Shown here one piece after another: positions 53,301-63,784 of a stretch of DNA of 64,000 bases. The position numbers and the translations under genes are program-made. Origin of the DNA: Diphasiastrum complanatum. Lineage: Eukaryota > Streptophyta > Lycopodiopsida > Lycopodiales > Lycopodiaceae. The stretch covers positions 10,939,806 through 11,003,805 of the forward strand of contig CM055092.1 of the NCBI GenBank assembly GCA_029204225.1. Reading direction: 5' to 3'. Each line of letters opens with the position of its first letter. The first letter of the stretch is position 1. The notes under the pieces were generated by a model. It had not been told where the DNA came from. It made no database searches and saw nothing but the letters and a program-made list of their open reading frames with translations.

Positions 53301-53539
53301 ATGTAGATGAAATATCAACCTAGGTTCTCGACTATGAACTATATCTAGGTCCGCATCAACAAAAAGCAAAGACAAACTAGGACCGAGAAGTTTGGAGATA
53401 TGCGATTTTGAAAATTGAGGGCAGAAGCAAGACTCAAAACTCAAGACATGTAGAATCTTCCAAGTTCCATCTAGATGCTAAAATTGTAGAATCTTGATAA
53501 AAGTTACTACTACGCAGCAACTTGTAGCTAGAGTCTACA

Positions 53540-54390
53540 GACTACGATATACCTGTAATATCCTCAATCAATAGGTCGACGCTATGTACAGCGCATGGAG
53601 TCCAAAAGATAGTGGGGTGATTTTCCATCACCAAATACCCCATGGCCTTGCAATGTGAGGCATTGTTAGTAATGACTTGCAAACATTGTCAAGCCCCACA
53701 TCCTCAATGGCTTGCTTGATGTGTGACTCTACAATCTCCCTCATCATGTCACGAAAGATGGTGGTGTCGGCCAAGGCAAATGCAAGTTATCCACTATAAA
53801 AAAGAACTAGAATGCAAGTCTAGTGGTTGCCTCATGGCATTGTGGTTTGTTGATATTTGCCTGCCTTGTCCTGTGTGTAGGTGCTGCTACTAATGGACTA
53901 GGCCATGATGGCGCTGCTGTTGTTGCTGATGGAGGCCATGATGGGCCTGCTGCTGATGAACTAGGTCATGATGGCCCTGCATCGCTACTACGATTCTGTG
54001 CCAGCCCCTGATCTTGTGCCAATAGAACCTAACTGCCCACCAACCTTTACCCTGGGCCCAGTCGTTGCTGCTCCTCCATAAGTGCTCAGAAGGTGCTATT
54101 GCTCAGGTGCAAGAACTGCCACGCATGGGGCAATGCCTATGGTCCACCCATCTGGCCTGATCAAACCAAGCAAGTGTGCTCTGATTCTCGTCACTGTGCT
54201 ACAAAAGGTGGCACTGCAAAACAAGCAATGTCATCTGCGTGCAGCTGAACCTGTAAAAACTACGGTGTCTCCCTCCAAGACCACACCTCGTCCCGCCACA
54301 TGCATGGCTATAGAAACCCTCAAGACGCTTAAAAAAGGTCAAAAACTCAATGGAAAGTGGATAAGTGAAAAAAGGGAGCTAAAACAAGAC
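53540..54390 (-). pseudogene. hAT-superfamily transposase fragment (BED finger and DUF659-type region)
   Basis: The - strand from about 54240 reads CHFC, then TRIRAHLLGLIRPDG and GIAPCVAV, the usual BED finger plus HLLG...C arrangement of plant hAT transposases. From about 53790 to 53550 it reads ADTTIFRDMMREIVESHIKQ, then NNASHCKAMGYLVMENHPT, FWTPCAVHSVDLLIEDIT, matching the DUF659 catalytic stretch (DNASN..., WTPCAAHCLDLML). The two blocks are separated by stops and frameshifts. The C-terminal dimerisation domain was not found. Confidence 0.78.
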
Positions 54391-54399
54391 TAGCGCTAA

Positions 54400-56450
54400 G
54401 ACATGAACCATAATGCCAATGGACGCCCTAAATCCCTAAACCCTAACCCCTACACCTAGAAAAAAACAATGCAAAATGCCTCATGCACACCAACCACATG
54501 AATGCTCATAGTGAACACCTATGCATAAAAAAGCTTGGGAACATGCAATCCCTCTCTCCCTAACAACCCTACGGCCAATCTTAGCAACAAGAATCACTCA
54601 CAATGATGCACTATAGCCTCCAAGCAAAGAAAGGGAAAAAAGGGTGGAAAAAAGCTTCCAGAAGTTTCTTTGTTTGCAAATCCCTACATAATCATGGTTG
54701 CCTTCTTCTATGTGTTACATTCACCTTGCACTCATCATGGCCTTCACATAGAGTGCTCACACTACCCATTTGGCCACCTATTCCTCTCTCCACATTGTTT
54801 TTTGTCTCCAACATTATGCGCTGGAAATGGGGCATCATGACTGTAATAAAATAATTTACAAGTTTTTTGAAACAGGGTTCCAGAGTTCCGGAACGCAGCG
54901 ATTCAGAACGCTGGGTTCCGGAATCCCATTCGGCAATAACATAGACATGAACCAACTTACTAAGGCTCAATCAGCCTATTCATAAGAAGCGGGGGAGCAC
55001 TTGCCCAGCTTTGGCCCCAACCTAATCACAACCACAAGTTTTTTTTTAATAAAAATTTGATTTATTATGCCCAAATCTATGTGATTCACACGTGTTTTCA
55101 TATCCCATAAGTATTTTGCACTTGTTACAGGTTTTACATATATATATTATAATAAAACTTATACTCTTAAAACAGTGTTCGGGAAAGCCGGCATAGTTCA
55201 AGAATCGAACCGGCATCTTTTCTCAAAAATCAACATGGCAAAAATTGTACAGAATTTTTTATGTCATGAATCTTGGGTTTTATAAAGGAAAATCGGCAAG
55301 CAAGAGCTTGTCACTCAATAGAGGCCGAAGAACTTTTTCACATATCGGTTTTTGGAGGGAACCTCAAAAAGGTTTCCCGAACACTACTCTTAAAACATGT
55401 GTGCGTGTGTGGATTTGGAAAAATCTTGCAGCCGCACCTGCACGTGCGTGCTCAAAAGTCTAAAACAACCACTAGCTCTAGTGCACAAGCGTGCTCGCAT
55501 GCCTGCACCCGCACGTAGCGCCTGCCTGCTCGAAATTGGCGAAAATTTTCTACCAAGGTTGGAGGGACAATGATGAAATATCAGGTGACTAACTATGCCT
55601 AGGCAGCTATGCTAAGTATACGGTTTAAGCTACTAAAATATGCAAAGCTCATGAACAATCACTTGCTTCAAATGAGATTTATAGCTCCGTAATCTCCAGA
55701 AACCCTAATTTAGAGCTAATTCTCTCACATTCTTTAAAATTTCTCTGTAAGATGCTCAGCTACTTGGAACTCAGCTTGGAGATAGAGTCAGATTAAAAAG
55801 AGGTTGAAATTTCTAGATAACAGATCTTCAGTATTGCAATATTTTGACTTTAACGTTCTATATGTAGCATAATCGTTAAACTGATCGTAGCATAAATATG
55901 TCACAAGAAATTTTGATCCGCAGTTTCAAAAAAATGCACAAGCCATCTTCATGTCTAAGTACTGACCTATGGGCAAAACTGATCGTAGCATACATATGTC
56001 ACAAGAAATTTTGATCCGCAGTTTCAAAAAAATGCACAAGCCATCTTCATGTCTAAGTACTGACCTATGGGCAGGTGCTCAGGTGCTCAAATCTAACGTA
56101 GCACCACCTAATATAAACCATAACTTGCGAGAATAAATCACCCATAAAGGAAGCTACCACACGCAGTTGATGCTAAGAAGATCTTTACAATCTAAAGATG
56201 TTGATATGCAAGAACTTCGTTTCGAAGTACTTTGAACCTGGGAATTATGGCACATCCTCTTATGAGAAGCTTTCAACACACAGCACTGTAAATCCATAGA
56301 GATCACGAAACCCAATTTGATACGCATTATTTCAGAATCTCGGATTAAGCACTATATTTTAGGCCTGCTTTTTCTTTCAAATCTACTGCAGCAAACAACT
56401 GCTTGCTTCCATATCTGCAGCATTATGTAAAACTGGTGAATGCTTTAATT
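54400..56450. other. Unassigned sequence downstream of the SMAP1-like gene
   Basis: No gene recognised. Contains GTTCCGGAACGCAGC...CTGGGTTCCGGAAT near 54890-54925, a short inverted motif like the edge of a DNA transposon, and the 98-bp tandem duplication listed separately. Confidence 0.35.
55878..56073. repeat. 98-bp tandem duplication, nearly identical
   Basis: 55878-55975 and 55976-56073 start AAACTGATCGTAGCATA and end CTATGGGCA. Only one base differs (AAATATG / ACATATG), so the duplication is recent. Confidence 0.97.
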
Positions 56451-56474
56451 ATCGATTACCAGGGAGCAGAATAG

Positions 56475-56663
56475 CTACGCAATGTCTGAGTCGTCAAAGT
56501 CGTCCTCGAAGCTATTGAAGAAATCTGCATCGAAGGGTTTGGCGTCGACGGTACCCTCTCCCAGCAAGTCCAGGGAATCGCCATCGCCATCCACGTCCAT
56601 GCTCGCCCCCACACCGGGTTCCTCCAATTCGCCACCATACACCGGAAACGGCTTCATCGGCAT
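56475..56663 (-). CDS. SMAP1-like small acidic protein
   Basis: 62 aa, ATG at 56663, TAG at 56475. The N-terminus is MPMKPFPVYGGELEEPG, the middle is acidic (DVDGDGDSLDLLGEG), and the C-terminus is DADFFNSFEDDFDDSDIA, the conserved F/D-rich end of plant SMALL ACIDIC PROTEIN 1. SMAP1 of Arabidopsis is about the same size and acts in 2,4-D/auxin responses, probably in the nucleus. The same DNA read on + is open for longer, but has no protein features, so the - strand is the gene. Its 5' flank has a CA/TA microsatellite 27 bp from the ATG. An intron in the 5' UTR is possible but not shown. Confidence 0.85.
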   Translation of the reverse strand: MPMKPFPVYGGELEEPGVGASMDVDGDGDSLDLLGEGTVDAKPFDADFFNSFEDDFDDSDIA

Positions 56664-56686
56664 TCGCTTAGCTTATACCACCGATC

Positions 56687-56689
<3 letters not shown>

Positions 56690-56724
<35 letters not shown>
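56690..56724. repeat. (CA)17 microsatellite beside the SMAP1-like start
   Basis: Pure CA followed by TATATAGATATAGATATC, 27 bp upstream of the - strand ATG, so in its 5' UTR or promoter. Confidence 0.95.
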
Positions 56725-56730
<6 letters not shown>

Positions 56731-56943
56731 GATATAGATATCTTTGAGAGAAACCAAAACCAAATTTTATCAAAATCACAAGCCAAAGAAGAACAAACAC
56801 CCTTGATACATTTATTCCTAATTGGCATGAGGAGTGATAGGGACAGGTGTTGAATGTTCATAAGACTCTGAACACTCTGTTCAGAGCCATATTCTCCTAC
56901 CTTCTATGGAAAAAGGCCTTGTACTGGCCACTAAAACAGAATG

Positions 56944-56985
56944 CGTTGAAGGCCCGTTGAAGGCCCGTTGAAGGGGTTGAAGGCC
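56944..56985. repeat. 11-bp tandem repeat
   Basis: CGTTGAAGGCC is repeated three times, then a GGGTTGAAGGCC variant. Confidence 0.9.
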
Positions 56986-56999
56986 AAATACGCCCGGTA

Positions 57000-58010
57000 G
57001 CATCCGTGCACATGGGCCTACTACCATGGTAGCAGGCCTGTGCACTTCTGCAACCTAGTTCATAAAAGAAAACTAGTAGGTACATTGATGAAAAAGATAT
57101 ATACTTCTCCAAGAGAAAGTTTGACAAAACATAAGATGAAACAAGAGCAAAGCTTGCACTACAACTAAGATTAGTTCAGATCCCAGCATTAAAAAAATGG
57201 TGCCAAAACTATCGATAATGTCGGCAGGAGTCTGCCAACTGACTGCAGCAAATCCGAATAGTGAAGAGTGGTGAGTCGACCAATGAAGAGAGATGAGATG
57301 AAGCAGACCCAACCACTATCACCCGTTGTAAGATTGACAAGGTCTGAGCACGTTGCAAGGCAATGGAAATACATGCCCCTATGGCAAAAAATATAGATGC
57401 CTCATCTATCACATAATGACACCTCAAAGTGGAGTGCATCTCATCCACTCTCTTGACACGTGTCGAAAGGTGCAGCACTGCACCCCCAGCCCTCTCCCTC
57501 TGTTCGGCCACCTTCTTGGCAAGAAACCTTGAGCCTCGAAGAGAACCCTCCCCATCTACCCGACTCCCTTGAGAATGATCAGCTAGAGAAGAGGAGAGAG
57601 AGGGGATTAATTATTTTCACATTACGATGACATTTTTTCCTTGTGTCTCTTGAGTTATATGGCTTCCATATTAATATGTTAGAGCCCACATCGTGTGTGC
57701 CTCTCATGTGCATGAATATATATTTTTTCAAGGCACCCCCTAAACACTGAAAACTTTTGTATGAAGTTATATAAACAAATTTTAAATAAAAAATGTGAAT
57801 GTCTAAGATTGAATGCAATGCAATTAGCTAGTTTCAAATCATAGTTGTCTTGGAACCCTGTAATTATGATTAGCATTTTCTTTTTATCTCAAGAATTGAA
57901 CTTCAATTCAAACTGTGTGCATGGACGATGTTTTTTATTGTTGTCATGATGCAGTCAGGAATGAGACTCAAAGAAATAATCGTAACCAAGGGTCTTTGAG
58001 TGTGTCATTA
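57000..58010. other. Intergenic, no recognisable gene
   Basis: Short open frames on the - strand only, none with family features. Confidence 0.4.
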
Positions 58011-58013
58011 AAC

Positions 58014-58014
<1 letters not shown>

Positions 58015-58058
<44 letters not shown>

Positions 58059-58070
58059 TATATAGATATG
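58015..58070. repeat. (AT)n with GATA tail
   Basis: About 40 bp of pure AT, then AGATATATAGATATG. Confidence 0.93.
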
Positions 58071-58429
58071 CACACACAAAATGACTTTGTGAACGCAAAT
58101 AGATAATCTTTGTTTGATGATAGTTGTTGGTGCATCCTGCAAGTTGATAACTTGAGCATGCATGCAGAAAAGAAAGGGACATGAATTTTTTGCTATTTAT
58201 GATTTGCATATAAAGGTGGATCTAAAGAGACATATAAAATTTTGCTATTCACAACTTGCATATAAAAGTGCATCTACAGGACCAATTATTGCGATAAAGT
58301 TCTTAGCAACGTGACAAAGCTCGCGCGTACCTTTATAAAGCGTTGGCTTTAATGTTGACTTTTGCAAAAACTCCATTGACCAACTTGACCACATAGCAGT
58401 TATAATTCCAAAAAGTGAGACTTGTGCTG

Positions 58430-58870
58430 AAGCACAAATCTCTCGACATTAAATTTTAGAAGAAACAAAAAAGAAAAATACTCAATCCTGTCTAGAACAC
58501 CAGCATCAGAGAGGAATTGATGTAGCTTGTCGGATGCCATACTAGATATGACCGAGAGAACAAATATTGGATATCGCAAGCACGCGAGGAATGGCCTGGA
58601 ATATAGAAATAAAGTAACGCTGTCACGTGATAGCGATATCAAGTAGAGGATCAACAAACGATATCGTAGGCACGCGAGAGAGTAATGACAAACAAGAACC
58701 GAAGCAGCCGCATTGCATGGTAACAATATTGGAAATGAGATCTCGGGGTAAGAAAAAAGTTTTATGAAAGTGATAAGCCCTTATATACAACCAACAAGTT
58801 GATCGTAGTCATTCATAGGTCACCATTGGATACACGACATGTGTCGGCTAGTCACTGAATCACATATGTC
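58430..58870 (-). promoter_or_regulatory. Promoter-like module and short start exon related to the 12-kb locus
   Basis: On the - strand a GTATATAAGGGC box (complement near 58775-58786) is followed by GATATCG...CACGCG words at 58652, 58633 and 58570, and by an ATG at 58540 reading MASDKLHQFLSDAGVLDRIE and then a GTATTT that could be a donor in phase 2. The 12-kb locus has the same order: TATAAAGGGC, GCGATATC/CACGCG words, then MASSSDS...STFLTNF...TE and GTACTT, also phase 2. Real paralogy or a shared transposon is possible; the similarity is short. Confidence 0.3.
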
Positions 58871-58875
58871 GATCT

Positions 58876-59470
58876 TGTTGGATTATTCTTCTTCTTACTA
58901 ATCGACTAATCGATTTTAATCTTCATCCATTGTTTATTTAGTTCTGCGGATTTTTTCGTGTTTTTACACAATCTGCAGAAATACACGGAGTTTGACAACA
59001 GTGTCGCATTTTTTGCCTGTCAAGAATCTCGTGTAAAAATCTAGTGTCATATTTTTCGCCTGTTAGGAATCTCGGGCAAATATGCAGAGTCACATTTTTC
59101 ACTTTTGAAAGTGACTCAAATGTGAAGAAAATGACTCTAGCAAAGTGTGGGGCAATCCTAAATGAGATTCTAAAGCACTGTCGGGTTTTTTGCAAGATCC
59201 TGCCACTGTCGTTTTTTTAAGACAATATCGCCTGTGGCTATTTTAGTTCATTTCTATAGAGTGACAGTTTTGGTTTATTTATGCAGACAGACTGTTTACG
59301 ACAAATTTTCACCGCCTATCAGCAATCAATGTCAAGGAACCGGATGGATGCCAGAAGATCACCAGCCAACTGGCGATCGCATTTGACGAACTGATTTCTT
59401 AGTATATATATAGTTGTTCATATTCATACAGTATTATTATTCAATTATCAGAAGAAGCATTTGAATAGTT

Positions 59471-59565
<95 letters not shown>

Positions 59566-60154
59566 CTGCGAGCTTGAACACTCCTGAGCATTCTAGCTCA
59601 CTTCTTAGAGTTGTTTTAGAGATTGCTATTGCGCTACTGCTTATCAGCATTACGCTTAATTCAGACTTCCATTTTAGCCACTCAAAGATAGCATAGAGTA
59701 CGTGGCTTTGATCCGCAACTTATTGTACTCATTTACATCTGTTACATTTTCATACTGAGTCAATACTATATTGCATTTAGCTTTGTCTCAAAATGTATGT
59801 GTTTCTGTAGGTCTTCACGACTAAATATTTGTCTTGTGATTCACAACTAATTATTTGTCTAGCGTTTCGCAACAAATTATTTGTCTGATAATTCAATGCT
59901 TAATTGTTTGGCTACGTATTCACTATAGTACTGATGATTTCAAAGTTAGTTACTATTAGATCAAACATGATTTCTATCATTATTGTTTTGTTTGAAATTG
60001 ATAGGCATAGTCATGCATTGTGAAAGAGGAAGGTAGTTTATTCCGCCATGCACGAAAAGTTTTGTTTCTAGACACTCAAATTATTTTCATTCATTTCTTT
60101 TCGAGTTTGTTTCTTTTCGTGTTAGACCTATCTTCACAACACCTTTTTTCGACA
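58876..60154 (+). repeat. LTR with embedded CT microsatellite and an extra repeated segment
   Basis: 1279 bp, 257 bp longer than the LTR at 13371. The extra length lies mainly at about 58996-59255 and includes two to three imperfect about 45-bp units (AGTGTCGCATTTTTTGCCTG / AGTGTCATATTTTTCGCCTG / AGAGTCACATTTTTC). Confidence 0.82.
59473..59561. repeat. (CT)44 microsatellite inside the LTR
   Basis: Same position between AGTTAG and AAGTCTGCGAGC as in the LTR at 13.7 kb, but shorter. Confidence 0.95.
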
Positions 60155-60479
60155 TGATATCAGAGCAATTTCACTACTTTATCTGATACCGACATGGTAT
60201 CAGAGTGAAATTTCTAGTACTTGATATCTTTCGCGATATCAAATTGATATCATATGCTTCAGTTCTTTTCAACCTTTCAGTATCAGAGAATTGATTTTCT
60301 ATTGTTGGCATTACTGCATCTTAGAGTCATCGATACAATCGACAGACTAAGTTCCAGATGGATTCTCAAAGTAAAGCTGGTCTTATTACAGACAAGCTAA
60401 ATGGATCCAATTATCATTTGTGAAAATTTAAGATGAAGACCTTGCTAATCGCCAGTGAATTATGAAATGTTGTTACAGA

Positions 60480-60760
60480 TAGAGAGTTGCTAGGATGTCC
60501 CATGCATCCTTAGCGGTCTGAGCAGCACGTATGTGGCTGATCTGAGTATCCTTGATATTGAGGGTGATCATGGCAAATTCTTTGCCATCTCTTAGTCTCC
60601 ACTTGGTGATGATTGCTGCATCACCTTCTGGTTTGAGCTCTGTGCCATCAACGATGTCCCACAGTTCTTTGGCTAGAAGTATAACCTTTATCTTGAATTT
60701 CCAGAGATGGTAGTTATCTCCATCGAGTTTTTCAATGAGAGATGAACTAGATGATGGATC
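60480..60760 (-). pseudogene. copia gag fragment, opposite orientation
   Basis: The - strand reads SSSSSLIEKLDGDNYHLWKF, VILLAKELWDIVDGTELKPE and then DTQISHIRAAQTAKDAWDIL, a well-kept gag N-terminal region. It is cut at the junction with the + strand gag near 60480, so both gags meet in their homologous part. Confidence 0.85.
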
Positions 60761-60950
60761 CGCGAAAAAGCCGAAGGTGTCTTTAAAATGGTTTCCAAGG
60801 CATTCCGGCCACTTTGTTGCATTTTTTGCGAAGAAGCGGAAAAGGCAAAAAAGACAAAGGTACTTCAAAATGGTTTCTAAGGCATTCTAACCACTTGGCC
60901 ACTGTGTTGCCTTTTTCGTGAAGGTGCGGAAAAAGGCGAAGGTGCCTAGT
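60761..60950. repeat. About 95-bp tandem duplication
   Basis: Text with GCCGAAGGTG, AAAATGGTTTCCAAGGCATTC and GGCCACTTTGTTGC is repeated as AAAATGGTTTCTAAGGCATTC, GGCCACTGTGTTGCC and GGCGAAGGTG. Confidence 0.75.
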
Positions 60951-61358
60951 GATAGAGAGCAAGGACATTCATCAATCCATTTCTGAAGAGAACCAATCCG
61001 CTTTATTGAAATGAGAAAATGAACATGTGTAGGAACTCGAGTTGGTCCCTTCTTATAGTAGAGAGGAGGACCCTGGCCTCTGAATCCTATTGGTCCATTT
61101 CTGCCTCCCTAATTATTCAAATTTAAAAAAGAGTGGGAACCATCCAAATTGGAGGGAAACACAACTTTATTCACGAACTTGACATTTAGGACCTACGACA
61201 TTAAAAGTCCCACAAAAAAGGCCTAAGTCCTTTTATTGACTTGTAACTAATCAAATAACTATGTGATCATCGAGTGGACTTACACATGCAAGGTGCCAAA
61301 TCCCTCTCACTTATTAAATAGGGTTAGGGTTGCCTTGGGATCCGTAAACCCTCCAACA
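60943..61358 (-). repeat. LTR-like segment
   Basis: On the - strand TGTTGGAGGGTTTACGG follows the purine-rich GGTGGAGGGTAC and the segment closes with CACTAGGCA (416 bp). Inside are CCTATTTAATAAG (TATA-like) and CAATAAAG (poly(A)-like). It would be the 3' LTR of the gypsy element to its right. No second copy is in the window. Confidence 0.4.
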
Positions 61359-62587
61359 GTACCCTCCACCAAAACTGGTGGCGGTCCCATGACACTTGCG
61401 AGATGCAGTTATTGGAGACTTTATTAGCTTCGCGACGAATCTTTATTAAATGGTACTGCACCTTCTCCATAAAGTCGAGACGTGCAGTATTAAAATCCAA
61501 GTTATGGGACAGAAAACAATGATGGGCTCCTGCAATCCACTTTGAGGTCATCCATGATGTGAAGCGAGATTCCCAGGAGCCTCCCATCATTGCTGCACGA
61601 AAATATAAACGAGCAACCGACAACTTATCTTTGATATTCTCTGAAGCCATCGGCTTATTTGGATCGAATTCCAGAAGAGAGAGACAATCATCCCATCTGG
61701 TTGCCACTAATGCCAAAAGAGTTAGATCTTTTGCAGATAGTGCCGATTGTTGCACCGTGGGATCTGGAAAGTGGACATACTCTCACTGGTACGCTTGTAA
61801 AGCCCGGTGGAAATCCACTGATATCATGGATGATTGGCCAATTGGGCGTATGGATTGTGATCTTGTCCATAGCCAATCCCAAATCTTTCCATTTATTCCT
61901 TCTCGGCATTGGCACATAATAGAGATCTACCCGCAATTGGCGAGGGCTGGCCACATAACTCTTGATTGATTTTGGAGTTTTCTCAAAAATGGTAATTCTC
62001 CATGTCGGCTGCTCTCCCAATGCAGGTATTTTGTCCAACTCTTTGTCGGCCTCTATCTCGGAGGTCTTGAACTTAAGGACCCATCCACCACGCGAGGACT
62101 CATGAGGATGTTGCGATAAGAAACTTTGGATCTGGTCCTCAATGTTGATGGGCCTTCTGAATAGACCCGAGTGCACTGCCGGTAAAACTGGCAGCTGTTC
62201 TTCTATTTCTGGAGCTCCTCCCTGGTCCATGCCCGAATCCAGCCCTGTATCCATTGGAACTATAGTTTGGTGCGAAGGGAAGAATTGCAGCATGACCGGT
62301 ACGGGGATTTGTGGTCCGACTTCTAACACCTGGGCGGCTGTGTTTTCATAGGCGCTGATGGTTTCTTTAGCCTTTGCCAACTCAGTTAAAGCTCCTCCTT
62401 TGAACTTGTCAAAGCAGCCTTGGAATTCTTGAAGGGCCACTTTGTAAGTTTCCAATTTCTTGAACAAATACGCGATCTTCGTCGGTGTTACCAGATGATA
62501 TGGTATTTGCATCTGAAGATACGCATCACGCTCAAGGGTGGTCGCATTCAATTCATCTTGGATATGTGTGCGATCCTGCTCCGCCAT
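61324..62587 (-). pseudogene. Unrecognised long reading frame after a gypsy integrase (one frameshift)
   Basis: Open 62587-61688 (299 aa) and, after a frameshift near 61755, open 61755-61324, together about 420 aa. The N-terminal 90 residues look coiled-coil (DELNATTLERDAYLQ, LFKKLETYKVALQEF, ELAKAKETISAYE). The middle is Pro/acidic, then come a globular part (GGWVLKFKTSEIEADKELDK, RVDLYYVPMPRRNKWKDLG) and a helical C-terminal part (SLLEFDPNKPMASENIKDKL, WMTSKWIAGAHHCFLSHNLD). It ends inside the LTR-like segment, past the purine tract. Position after integrase is that of env-like or other extra ORFs in some plant gypsy elements; I find no transmembrane segment or known domain. A gag of another element is an alternative. 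Confidence 0.55.
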
Positions 62588-62599
62588 CTGCAGTTGACC

Positions 62600-62975
62600 C
62601 TTTAGTAGTTACACTTGTTGTTTCGACGGGCTTTCTCTGCTACGAATGCATGAACTACCATCAATCGGGTTTCACATAATTTGTGCAACGCTTCATGATG
62701 GAGTTGTAAAGACTTATCATCATTTAACCGTTCCGTTGTCGCTATGCGTAAAGATGGGATCTAAAATTCATTCGGCATGACAACATCTTGACCATAGACC
62801 AGTTGAAAGGGTGTTTGATTTGTACTATTTTTGTAAGCGGTTCTAAATGCCCATAATGCTGCATACAGTTTATGTTACCAATCAGACCGACTCGCTTACA
62901 CTGTCTTTGTCATAATGGTGCAGAGAATCTTATTGGAAGATTCAGCTTGTCCATTCTCTCTGGGATAGTAAGTAT
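62600..62975 (-). pseudogene. Ty3/gypsy integrase C-terminal part
   Basis: The - strand reads NGQAESSNKILCTIMTKTV, stop, then LYAALWAFRTAYKNSTNQTP, FQLVYGQDVVMPNEF, stop, IPSLRIATTERLNDDK. This is the last catalytic (E-containing NGQAE) and post-catalytic portion of a Ty3/gypsy integrase. The rest of pol is not present to the right, where AT-rich DNA begins. Confidence 0.85.
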
Positions 62976-62979
62976 AGTG

Positions 62980-63780
62980 GCTACTCAAGAAAAAACAAAA
63001 GAAAAAGATGTAAATAACCTCGATGATTTTTGGGAATAAAAAATTCTCTTTTGTTTTAAAAAATAATTGCGTTTATATTTTTTGATGTATTGTGTGTTGA
63101 ATTCTTTTTAATTGATTTAATGTTCTTAAATTTGTTTCTCAACAATTCAAAATAAAGAATTTGAAATATTTTAAAAATTTTAATATTGATCATCATTACC
63201 AAAAATTAAAATTGTAACGATTTGTCAAGTTTACAATTTTTTAATTTTAGATGTGTTTTTATGATATTTTTTGTAAAAAAAAATATTGTTAAAAATTTCA
63301 AAAAATGAAAAGATTTTTTTGATTTTTTTGAGGGTGATTCAAGTATTTTCACAAACTATTTAATCTCGATTATTGTAAAGTAATTTTGTTTGAGTTTATT
63401 TAATGTTTAAATATTTAATAAACTTGCATGGGTATAAGTAAAGATTTTCAAAAATTTACAATTCTCAAAAATATTGATTCAAAATTTTAACATAATTCAA
63501 AAAATATTTTTTTTGATACAAGAATTGTAATTTAGAAAACTTAAAATATTTTTTAGGTATTTTAGTGGTTGTGTATCTAATGATTTTATTTTAAATAGTA
63601 TCATTATTTAATATAAGCTAATTTAAAGTTATTTATAAAAATCTATTGACCAAATTTTTGTAGCTTAAATTATTTTCTTGCAAAATACAACACCATTACA
63701 ATATATTTATTTAAAGCATTTTAAATTTGGATACTTTTTAAAAATAATTAATAAATTTAAAAAAAATGGGTCTTCAAGTA
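62980..63780. other. Strongly AT-rich stretch, no gene
   Basis: Long A and T runs with almost no G or C from about 63000 to 63770; no coding sequence. The change at 62980-63000 is abrupt and coincides with the break in the gypsy element. Confidence 0.6.
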
Positions 63781-63784
63781 ATTT

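Larger units (their letters stand above)
58876..60480 (+). mobile_element. copia fragment: LTR, PBS and start of gag
   Basis: Same family as 13371-16225. LTR 58876-60154 (TGTTGGATTATTC... to TTCGACA), then the PBS in mutated form TGATATCAGAGC, then gag from 60358 (MDSQSKAGLITDKLNGSNYH) with two stops. It ends at about 60480 where copia sequence on the opposite strand begins. Confidence 0.88.

Noticed and set aside
53823-54011. + strand frame with GHDGPAA repeats and a hydrophobic start
   Set aside because: Antisense to the hAT relic; the repeat is a short GCTGATGAACTAGG-type duplication, not a convincing secreted protein.
56482-56853. 123-codon + strand frame over the SMAP1-like gene
   Set aside because: Low-complexity Ser/Pro protein without family features. 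The - strand encodes the conserved SMAP1 end.
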